Shown: piece after piece, positions 32,446 through 38,344 of the stretch
Layout: each line of letters opens with the position of its first letter
Numbering within the stretch: the first letter of the stretch is position 1
DNA from: Nitrospirota bacterium
GTDB taxonomy: Bacteria; Nitrospirota_A; Leptospirillia; Leptospirillales; Leptospirillaceae
Length of the DNA stretch: 38,344 nt
Direction of reading: 5' to 3'
Assembly (NCBI GenBank): GCA_021802325.1
Contig: JAKAAM010000004.1
Location: 1 to 38,344, forward strand
The notes under the pieces: generated by a model
What the model saw: only the letters and a program-made list of their open reading frames with translations
Database searches by the model: none
What the model was told of the DNA's origin: nothing
Program-made: the position numbers and the translations under genes

Positions 32446-33849
32446 TTATTCTTCTTTTTTCCCCCGGGGTTTTAAGAGGAGGGGAACCCCGGTGAAGGCG
32501 AATTTTTCGCGGATCTTCCGGGTCAAAAACTGGAGATAGGTCGGGGAAAGTCCATCCGGCCTGTTGGAGAAGAGCTGGATGACGGTCGGGGCGATCTGGA
32601 CCTGGGTGGCGTAGTAAACCCTGACGGCACCCGTCTTGAGGCGGGGAGGAGGCGTGTGGGCCATGACGGGGAGAATGACGCGGTTGAGGTCGCTTGTGCC
32701 GATGCGCCGGTAGTACCAGGAGCGCACCGTTTCAATGTGACGAAAGATCTGGGAGATGTTTCGGCCCGTCAGACCCGAGATGTTCACGACAGGAGCAAAG
32801 GAAAGAAAAGGGTAACGTTCTGAAAGAAGGGAAAGGTCGGGTGTCTCTCCCTTGGCCACGGCATCCCACTTGTTGAAGGCGATGACGAGACCCCGTCGGG
32901 TATCGATGACCTGGCGGATGATCCGGAGATCGCCATCGGTCAGACCGTCCGGGGTCGAGACGAGGACGACGGCGATCTCGGCATTCAACAGGGCTCTTTC
33001 GGTTCGGATGATCCCATAGAGCTCTGAGGCCTCGGCGAGCTTGCCCCTCTTCCGGATTCCGGCGGTGTCCACGAAGCGGTACGGCTTGCTTCTCCAGGTG
33101 ACCAGGGTATCGATGGCATCGCGGGTCGTTCCGGGGATGGGGCTTGTGACCAGACGCTCTTCTCCCAGAAGATGGTTGATCAGGGTGGATTTCCCCACAT
33201 TGGGCCGTCCGATCACGGCGATCCGGGCCGGTTCTTCGAGTCGCCTCCGGATTCTTTCGCGGATCTCCTCCTCCGATTCGTTCGTGAGGACCAGTCGGTC
33301 CGGATCGGTCTCGATATCCGTGGAGCGCGGAAGAATGGAGGAGAGGGGGAGGAGAAGCTCTTCCATGCCCAGTCCGTGGAGGGCGGAAATCGGCTGGAGT
33401 GGTTCGACGCCGTATTTGTAAAAGTCGGCCAGAAGAATCGATTCGCGGGTCGGGGAGTCGCTTTTGTTGACGGCGAAGACGGCGGGCTTTCCCGATGCGC
33501 GGATCCGGTCCACCACGTCCCGGTCCATCGGGTTGAAGCCCTCGCGGGCATCGAAGACATAGATCAGGGCATCGGCCTCCTCGAGGGCGAAGAGGGCCTG
33601 TTTCCGGATGGCCTCTCCCAGGGGATGGTCGTCGCCGAAAAGAATTCCTCCTGTGTCGACAAGCCGGTAAGTCCAAGGTCCTCGGGTGACGGTGGCATAG
33701 TGGCGGTCCCGGGTGACCCCGGGCTGGTCTTCCACGATGGCCCGGTTTTCTCCCAGAAGACGGTTGAACAGGGTCGATTTTCCGACGTTGGGACGGCCGA
33801 GAATGGCCACGAGTGGCAGAGAGTCAGCCGCCCTGGGAGAATCAGACAT
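32446..33849 (-). CDS. der: Ribosome-associated GTPase Der (EngA)
   Basis: A 467-residue double GTPase needed for assembly of the large ribosomal subunit. The first G domain has ILGRPNVGKSTLFN (G1), DQPGVTRDRHY (G2), DTGG (G3) and NKSD (G4); the second has VIGRPNVGKSTLIN, PIPGTTRDAIDT, DTAGIR and NKWD. The KH-like C-terminal domain follows (about 370-467), ending in KPRGKKEE. The ATG at 33849 has GTGGAG six bases upstream; a GTG at 33861 is an alternative that would use that site itself. It starts 57 bp after the 61-residue membrane protein gene on the same strand. Confidence 0.96.
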   Translation of the reverse strand: MSDSPRAADSLPLVAILGRPNVGKSTLFNRLLGENRAIVEDQPGVTRDRHYATVTRGPWTYRLVDTGGILFGDDHPLGEAIRKQALFALEEADALIYVFDAREGFNPMDRDVVDRIRASGKPAVFAVNKSDSPTRESILLADFYKYGVEPLQPISALHGLGMEELLLPLSSILPRSTDIETDPDRLVLTNESEEEIRERIRRRLEEPARIAVIGRPNVGKSTLINHLLGEERLVTSPIPGTTRDAIDTLVTWRSKPYRFVDTAGIRKRGKLAEASELYGIIRTERALLNAEIAVVLVSTPDGLTDGDLRIIRQVIDTRRGLVIAFNKWDAVAKGETPDLSLLSERYPFLSFAPVVNISGLTGRNISQIFRHIETVRSWYYRRIGTSDLNRVILPVMAHTPPPRLKTGAVRVYYATQVQIAPTVIQLFSNRPDGLSPTYLQFLTRKIREKFAFTGVPLLLKPRGKKEE

Positions 33850-33906
33850 ATCAGTCTCCACGGTGATGACGAAAGAGGAAAGACGTCCCTAAAAAGGGAA
33901 GGACAA

Positions 33907-34092
33907 TCAATCCCGGTCGAGGAATTTCGGTTTTTCGGTGTACTCGGGAGGCGGGGTCCTGCGAATGAACCGGTTGTAAACCCATTGCGCAAAAATCGTC
34001 AGAAGTCCCCCCACAAAGAGAAAGGCGAAGCCGGCCATGAGGATCTGGCCCATGTGGTTGACCATGGGGTACTGCGGATGACCCTGGGACAT
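33907..34092 (-). CDS. 61-residue single-span membrane protein
   Basis: A small protein with one hydrophobic helix (about 15-39, centred on AGFAFLFVGGLLTIFAQWVY) and a basic, Pro-rich C-terminus (RRTPPPEYTEKPKFLDRD). GAGGAGGG seven bases before the ATG is a strong ribosome site, and a promoter with TTGCGC and TAAAAT lies just upstream, so it is very probably a real gene. It might be a small subunit of a respiratory complex or of an assembly machine, since it stands divergent to an NADH dehydrogenase and upstream of der; this is conjecture. No family recognised. Confidence 0.75.
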   Translation of the reverse strand: MSQGHPQYPMVNHMGQILMAGFAFLFVGGLLTIFAQWVYNRFIRRTPPPEYTEKPKFLDRD

Positions 34093-34115
34093 GAAGTTCC
34101 CTCCTCAAAAAAATA

Positions 34116-34144
34116 ATTTTATCATGGCCACCTTTCGCGCGCAA
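34116..34144 (-). promoter_or_regulatory. Promoter of the 61-residue membrane protein gene (and der)
   Basis: On the minus strand TTGCGC (34144-34139) and TAAAAT (34121-34116) are 17 bases apart, about 24 bases before the ATG at 34092, allowing a very short leader. Confidence 0.5.
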
Positions 34145-34262
34145 TTGCGTCGCTGCGCCGGTCTGGATTCCAGGCTGAAAACGGAAAAGGGATCGGGGGA
34201 GAAAACGAACCGTTGTTGAAAGAGCCTTTCCCTTTGTCTCTTCAGATTTTTCGACAGGATTT

Positions 34263-34291
34263 TTGATCCGGCAGAATCTTCCGGGTAGAAT
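34263..34291 (+). promoter_or_regulatory. Promoter of the type II NADH dehydrogenase gene
   Basis: TTGATC (34263-34268) and TAGAAT (34286-34291) are 17 bases apart, with four and five consensus matches, about 56 bases before the ATG at 34348. Confidence 0.5.
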
Positions 34292-34347
34292 CAATGAAGA
34301 CGGATTTTCGGTGACCGTGGGAGCGTCGGGGAGGAGGGGAAAAGGCT

Positions 34348-35679
34348 ATGGCTGTGGAAGCGGTTGAAACGGAAAAGCCTTATCGGGTCCTGATTCTGGG
34401 AGCCGGGTTCGGTGGACTTTACACGGCGGTGTATCTGTCCAGGTTCCTTGGAAAGCATCGTCCCGATGTCTGGGTGACGGTCGTGGATCGCCGGAACTAT
34501 TTCCTCTTCACCCCCATGCTGCATAGCGTGGCAACCGGAGCGCTCGAGCCCCGCTACGTCGCCCATTCCATCCGCAAGATCTTCCGGAAGACCAGGGTCC
34601 ACGCCCACGTCGGGAAGATCGAAGGGATCGACCTGGAAAACCGCCAGGTGCGTACGACCCATCGCGCTCTTCCCTATGACGACCTGGTGATCGCCCTGGG
34701 GTCTGAGACCAACTTCTTCGGGAACCTGGACCTCGAACGGCGGGCCTTCACCCTCAAGAATCTCGAGGACGCCGCCCGCGTCAACAACCACATCATCCGA
34801 CAGTTCGAGAGGGCCTACTGGGAAGAAAATCCCGAAATCAAGCGCGGTCTTCTGACCTTTGTGGTGGTGGGGGCCGGTCCGACCGGCGTTGAACTGGCGG
34901 GCGAGATTTATGAGTACGCCCACCGGGAGCTGTTGCGGGACTTCGGACGCAGGATCACAAAAGACGAGATCCGCGTGGTCCTTGTCGAGGCGACCGGCCG
35001 CATCCTCCCGTCTCTTCCGGAGAAACTCTCCCAGGAAGCCATCCGTCGTCTGGAGTCGATCGGGATCGAAGTGATGCTCGGGACCCGTCTCGAGTCCTGG
35101 GACGGAACAATGGTCCGCCTTACATCTGGATCGGGTTTTCTTGCCTCCACGCTCGTCTGGTCTGCCGGAGTCAAGACCAACCCCCTGGTCCGGGAACTCC
35201 CCCTCGACAAGGATCCTTCAGGACGGATCATCGTCCGCTCGACGCTTGAAGCCAGAACGATGGATCATGTCTGGATCCTGGGCGACAATGCACACGCCAT
35301 CGATCCCTTCGAGCAGAAGCCCTATCCTCCCACCGCCCAGACCGCCGTCCGGCAGGCCCGGGTGGTCGCCCACAACATCGCGGCCCGTCTCATCAAGAAA
35401 CCCGAGATCACCTTTGCCCATCGTCACGTGGGGGGGTTCGTCTCGATCGGGGACAACTACGCCCTCCTTTCGGCCAAGCAGTTCACCCTGACAGGGATCC
35501 TGGGATGGTTTTTGTGGAATCTCGTCTACATCAACAAGCTTCCGATCATTCGCTACCGTCTGTTCTCCACATTCGGCCTCTTTCTCAAGGTCTTTTTCGA
35601 ACGATCGACCACAGAGGTGGATTTTTGTCCCGAGGAAGAGAAACAACCGGTTCGGGAGGCGGGCCGGATGGCGGGTTGA
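34348..35679 (+). CDS. ndh: Type II NADH:quinone oxidoreductase (NDH-2)
   Basis: A 443-residue FAD flavoprotein that passes electrons from NADH to quinone without pumping protons. The FAD-binding Rossmann motif is LILGAGFGGLYTAVYL (near 14-29), followed by DRRNYFLFTPMLHSVATGALEPR, a family hallmark. The second dinucleotide fold is VVVGAGPTGVELAGEI (near 172-187), and the late VWILGDNAHAIDP and PPTAQTAVRQA bind FAD and the quinone region. The C-terminus has a hydrophobic or amphipathic segment (about 380-420: LTGILGWFLWNLVYINKLP...) suited to membrane attachment. Related flavoproteins include sulfide:quinone reductases, but the cysteine pair expected there is not evident. A promoter and strong terminator frame it as a single gene. 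Confidence 0.9.
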   Translation: MAVEAVETEKPYRVLILGAGFGGLYTAVYLSRFLGKHRPDVWVTVVDRRNYFLFTPMLHSVATGALEPRYVAHSIRKIFRKTRVHAHVGKIEGIDLENRQVRTTHRALPYDDLVIALGSETNFFGNLDLERRAFTLKNLEDAARVNNHIIRQFERAYWEENPEIKRGLLTFVVVGAGPTGVELAGEIYEYAHRELLRDFGRRITKDEIRVVLVEATGRILPSLPEKLSQEAIRRLESIGIEVMLGTRLESWDGTMVRLTSGSGFLASTLVWSAGVKTNPLVRELPLDKDPSGRIIVRSTLEARTMDHVWILGDNAHAIDPFEQKPYPPTAQTAVRQARVVAHNIAARLIKKPEITFAHRHVGGFVSIGDNYALLSAKQFTLTGILGWFLWNLVYINKLPIIRYRLFSTFGLFLKVFFERSTTEVDFCPEEEKQPVREAGRMAG

Positions 35680-35715
35680 TCCGGGGCTACGGCGAGATGA
35701 CCGCAACCTGACGGG

Positions 35716-35755
35716 AAGGGCCGACCGGAACACTCTCCGGTCGGCCCTTTTTATT
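35716..35755 (+). terminator. Rho-independent terminator of the NDH-2 gene
   Basis: AAGGGCCGACCGG (35716-35728) pairs perfectly with CCGGTCGGCCCTT (35737-35749) around an eight-base loop, followed by TTTATTTT. Confidence 0.9.
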
Positions 35756-35771
35756 TTGACCCGGCCCGTTC

Positions 35772-37358
35772 TTAATTTTTGACGATAAGTGTGTAATTTA
35801 AGCTAGTTTCGTTTTGTACATTATCAAATCCATTGATTGTGAATGCGACAGGATTGTCTGCACAGCCGTTGGGTGGGACGCTGAAATTGAAGCTAAAGCT
35901 TCCGGTGGTGCTGTTAACCGATGTGTATGTTGTTCCAATTGCAGTGTTTATTGGAGATGTTTCTTGGACTTGGACTGTTGAAGGCCCCGATAAAGTATCG
36001 GTCAAAGTTCCGGTGACGGTGACGAGCAGGTCGGTGCCGGTGCAGCCGGGAGCATAGATCGATCCGTTGGCGGGGGAGAGGTTGGAGAGGACCGGCGGCG
36101 TGTTGTCGATGATGAAGGCGACGGTGGCAGTCCGGGTGTTCCCGGCGTAGTCGGTGGCGGTGGCGGACAGGCTCGCGGGTCCCGAAGGACTCTTTGTGGT
36201 GTCGAGGGAGGTGATGATGGGGTTCCCCGAGACGGAGCCTCCGGGAAGCTCCACGTTCTGGCCGGTCATGACCATCTGGGCGATGCCCAGGCTGTCGGTG
36301 GCCGAAGCGGAGATCCCGATCGTTCCGTTGTAGTAGAGTCCGGAGACGGGGTTGGTGATGGCGACCTGCGGGGTGCCCGGATCAGGGAGCGATGGCGAGG
36401 GAGAGGGCGGAAAGAGCGGGCCGGTATTGAGGGCAATCCCGTTCAGAATGCCGTCGGTCAAAGCCGGAGTAAGCCCCGACTGGTTCTGCCCGCTCCACAG
36501 GAAGATCAGCGCCTCGGCGGTGAGATCCTGGCGGAGAGTCTCGGAGGAGAGGGTGTAGCCGTAATAGGTGAGCGGGGTGGGATTGCCGGGGGTGAGCCCG
36601 TTGAAGACCCCGTCGCCTTCGTCTTCTTCGAGCAGGGTCAAGAGTCCCATGGGATTGGCCGTTCCCGGGGCAAGGCTTTTGGTGGTGCCGATGTGGTTGG
36701 TCAGCTGGGAGAGGCCTGCCAGGAGAAGCCCGTAAATGCCGGAAGCGTTCGCGCTGGCGGGACCCGTGAGAAGATTGGACGGCGGAACCTCGGCCGGGTC
36801 GAATCCCAGAAACTGGTTCCAGTCGCTCCGGGCCTGGGTCAGGGCGGCCTCCGGAGCACTCCCTTGTGCGATGAGGGTCTGGGCTTCGGTCGCCTCAAGG
36901 GAGGAGAAGGGGGTCAGGACGACCGTGGCCCGGGTGAGATCTTCTGCCGGAAGAAGTGTGGTCAATGATTCTCCGGTGGTGAAGGTCACGGTGGCTCCGC
37001 TTGCGATGTCGATGGTCGACCCCCCGGTCAGGGTGAAGCTGATCGGTCCTCCTGCGGGATCGAACAGGCTGGTGATGGAAAAATTGCCGTTTCGATCGGT
37101 GGTGACGGTCCCGAGAGGGAGGAGGGAGCCGTCGGACTGGTACTGCCCGACGGCGACCGTCCCTCCGACGATGGGACCGTCGTAGGACACTCCTGAGGCC
37201 GTGAGGAGAGAAGGGCCGTTCAGTCCTTCCGGTGTCTGGGGGAAGGTGAGGGTCGTTCCCTTGCATCCTCCAAGAAGAAGCAGAAGGGAGGCGGACAGGG
37301 CCAGGCGAACAAAAGCGGGACGCCGGGGGCGTCCCGGTGAAGGGTTTTTGGGCATCAT
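35772..37358 (-). CDS. Large surface lipoprotein with Ig-like repeats
   Basis: About 528 residues from the ATG at 37358 (a second ATG follows directly). The signal peptide ends in LLGGC (Cys32), so it is lipidated. Residues 35-140 contain a beta module of carboxypeptidase-like type (SYDGPIVGGTVAVGQYQSDGS, then TTDRNGNFSITSLFDPAG); 140-330 are a helical region; 340-440 and 440-528 are Ig-like modules (VAITNPVSGLYYNGTIGISASATDS..., STDNTPPVLSNLSPANG-type stretch). Such proteins are often adhesins or surface scaffolds. The last 76 residues are coded by DNA of about 43% GC, against about 64% just before. The ribosome site is weak. It starts 32 bp after the outer-membrane protein gene on the same strand, probably in one operon. 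Confidence 0.8.
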   Translation of the reverse strand: MMPKNPSPGRPRRPAFVRLALSASLLLLLGGCKGTTLTFPQTPEGLNGPSLLTASGVSYDGPIVGGTVAVGQYQSDGSLLPLGTVTTDRNGNFSITSLFDPAGGPISFTLTGGSTIDIASGATVTFTTGESLTTLLPAEDLTRATVVLTPFSSLEATEAQTLIAQGSAPEAALTQARSDWNQFLGFDPAEVPPSNLLTGPASANASGIYGLLLAGLSQLTNHIGTTKSLAPGTANPMGLLTLLEEDEGDGVFNGLTPGNPTPLTYYGYTLSSETLRQDLTAEALIFLWSGQNQSGLTPALTDGILNGIALNTGPLFPPSPSPSLPDPGTPQVAITNPVSGLYYNGTIGISASATDSLGIAQMVMTGQNVELPGGSVSGNPIITSLDTTKSPSGPASLSATATDYAGNTRTATVAFIIDNTPPVLSNLSPANGSIYAPGCTGTDLLVTVTGTLTDTLSGPSTVQVQETSPINTAIGTTYTSVNSTTGSFSFNFSVPPNGCADNPVAFTINGFDNVQNETSLNYTLIVKN

Positions 37359-37390
37359 GGCGCTCGTGGATAAAGGGTGATAGAAAAGGA

Positions 37391-37927
37391 TCAGAAGGCG
37401 GTGGAGACTCCCAGGAAAATCCGGTCGGCGGTGAGGTTTCCCCCTGTCACATTCGGAAGCTGCCCCGTGAGGGGGAAAAACCACCGGTCCTCGAGGGTCA
37501 GTCCGATGTTCTTTGTCAGGTTGAGAGTTGAGCCAAACCCCAAATCGAAGAGATCCAGAACGGTCCTCCCGCTCTCGGGTGAGGAAAGGGCGAGCAGGCC
37601 CACGCCTCCACCGGCCACGACGAAGAAGGAGAGGAGTGGGACGGGATGGATCTCGTAGACCAGGTTGGCCGTGAGGGTGGTTTCCGAGAGGTGGCAGTTC
37701 TGGCATAGGGAATCCCCGTATCCTCCGTCGATCTCGCCTCCCAGGTTGGGAAGGAAGAAATAGCGAAGGTTGGCCCCAAAGGCCAGCCCTCCGTTCTCGA
37801 TTCCGGCCGAAGGTGTGACGACGATGGGGTCGTCGGCCCGGGCGGGGACCGGACTGACCAACCTGAGGACGAGGATCGACGCCAGGAGGATGAGGATCGA
37901 CGATCGGGGAGAGATAAAACCAGTCAA
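37391..37927 (-). CDS. Small outer-membrane beta-barrel protein
   Basis: The TTG at 37927 is chosen as start because AAGGAG lies seven bases upstream and a signal peptide follows at once (hydrophobic ILILLASILVLRLV, cleavage after PARA). The mature part, about 145 residues, consists of amphipathic strands (GLAFGANLRYFFLPNLGGEIDGGYGDS, LTANLVYEIHPVPLLSFFVVAGGGVGLLAL, LFDLGFGSTLNLTKNIGLTLEDRWFF) and ends in phenylalanine (FLGVSTAF), the usual signal for barrel insertion. It resembles 8-strand OmpA/OprF-like barrels; CQNC at mid-length is a possible disulfide. The frame is open far upstream but that part reads as non-coding. It heads the operon with the Ig-like lipoprotein gene and is divergent from the tRNA nucleotidyltransferase gene. 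Confidence 0.75.
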   Translation of the reverse strand: MTGFISPRSSILILLASILVLRLVSPVPARADDPIVVTPSAGIENGGLAFGANLRYFFLPNLGGEIDGGYGDSLCQNCHLSETTLTANLVYEIHPVPLLSFFVVAGGGVGLLALSSPESGRTVLDLFDLGFGSTLNLTKNIGLTLEDRWFFPLTGQLPNVTGGNLTADRIFLGVSTAF

Positions 37928-38160
37928 AGGGAGACTCCTTGGGATGTGTTCCGGCTTGCAATCGGGAGCCGGTTCGTTCAAACAGCCGGACCCGAAAAGC
38001 ATCTTTGATGCCAAAATCCATTTTCTATGTAATTTCAATAATAATTTTAAATATATTGATGGTTTGATTGGGGGAGGGGCTTGAAGGGCGATGGAAAAAT
38101 GTCGGATGAAACAGCCAAAGGTGACCGGAAGACAATGAGAATCCTTATCATGGAGGAACG
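37928..38160. other. Divergent intergenic region
   Basis: The middle (about 38000-38070) is strongly AT-rich and must hold the promoters of both flanking genes; no pair of -35 and -10 boxes stands out. A 21-codon open frame (38099-38164) overlaps the start of the right-hand gene by GTGA and might couple its translation. Confidence 0.4.
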
Positions 38161-38344
38161 GTGATCGCTGGCGGATCGTCCCGTATCGGGGGAAAAGGAG
38201 AAATTCCAGAGGAGCTTGCCAGACGTCTGTCCCTGCGGATCGGGCCAGTTCTGTCCCGACTCCAAAAGGAGGGGATGGCAGTCTGGGTGGTCGGGGGGGG
38301 CCCTGCGGGATCTTCATCTCGGACGGTCGCTTCGTGACGTGGAT
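38161..38344 (+). pseudogene. 5' part of a tRNA nucleotidyltransferase / poly(A) polymerase-family gene, frameshifted at a G run
   Basis: The gene begins at a GTG (38161) with GGAGG four bases upstream and runs off the right edge. The first 47 codons read smoothly to VWVVGG. At 38293-38300 there are eight G; read as it stands the frame goes on to GPAGSSS and stops at TGA 38335-38337. With seven G it would read VGGALRDLHLGRSLRDVD, the exact signature of the class II nucleotidyltransferase active site (GG...RD..LGR...D.D) that adds CCA to tRNA or polyadenylates RNA. So the sequence is either a real frameshift, a slippage-controlled state, or a sequencing error. Which family member it is (Cca or PcnB) cannot be told from this fragment. 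Confidence 0.8.

Noticed and set aside
33172..34116. A 314-codon plus-strand open frame across der and the 61-residue protein gene
   Set aside because: It is antisense to the double GTPase domain of Der, and its translation lacks any recognisable pattern.
37359..38021. Upstream extension of the Ig-like lipoprotein frame to a 749-residue protein
   Set aside because: The added 221 codons overlap the barrel gene on the same strand, and the lipoprotein signal peptide begins only at 37358.
1..38344. Search for CRISPR arrays, insertion sequences, prophage or defence genes
   Set aside because: I saw no regularly spaced repeats, transposase, integrase, or phage or restriction motifs in the translated frames; the tRNA-Glu shows no duplicated 3' end that would mark an integrated element.

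Overview
The window looks like a stretch of chromosomal, mostly housekeeping DNA from a Gram-negative, GC-rich bacterium with an elaborate envelope: many lipoproteins, Pal, RND efflux and outer-membrane proteins. The gene content (PEP synthase, type II NADH dehydrogenase, a multi-PAS/GAF diguanylate cyclase, many envelope lipoproteins of unknown function) fits an autotrophic Nitrospirota such as Leptospirillum. That assignment is inference from gene style, not from a database match. I see no phage, transposon, CRISPR array or conjugative genes.

Layout. 1-5.8 kb: a 1217-residue PAS/GAF/GGDEF protein with a globin-like domain after the cyclase, then on the minus strand a LysR regulator and two small lipoproteins. 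5.9-14.5 kb: a plus-strand run with a Bax-inhibitor-1 membrane protein behind a structured leader, ilvE, polA (apparently without a proofreading site), a membrane TPR protein, a small membrane protein carrying a 14-G tract, coaE, galU, thiL and a DUF2062 protein; from the TPR gene to galU neighbouring ORFs overlap by four bases. 14.5-16.4 kb: minus-strand envelope genes (OmpA-type lipoprotein, pal, Lys/Ala-rich exported protein). 16.8-19.1 kb: rnr. 19.1-21.6 kb: lipoproteins, a 67-residue membrane protein and an Slp-type lipoprotein. 21.6-22.4 kb: a HAD phosphatase gene directly behind tRNA-Glu(CUC). 22.7-28.2 kb: a lipoprotein, a two-gene RND pump (permease plus adaptor) and a membrane protein. 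28.4-30.9 kb: ppsA with a clear promoter and terminator. 30.9-35.7 kb: an exported beta-rich protein, a Pro/His-rich exported protein, der, a 61-residue membrane protein and, divergently, a type II NADH dehydrogenase. 35.8-38.3 kb: a minus-strand pair (outer-membrane protein plus Ig-like lipoprotein) and, at the right edge, the frameshifted start of a tRNA nucleotidyltransferase gene.

How the genes work together. Central metabolism is represented by ppsA (PEP from pyruvate, needed when carbon enters below PEP), ilvE, coaE, thiL and galU; information processing by polA, rnr, der, tRNA-Glu and the edge cca-like gene; respiration by the NDH-2. The rest is mainly envelope. The most unusual points are the globin placed after GGDEF, the long G tracts (one 14-mer inside a coding region, one 8-mer that breaks the edge gene), the RND permease with a mixed proton-relay signature, the hairpin-rich leader of the BI-1 gene, and an abrupt drop in GC in the last domain of the Ig-like lipoprotein. 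I did not find a defence island or an obviously new multi-gene system.
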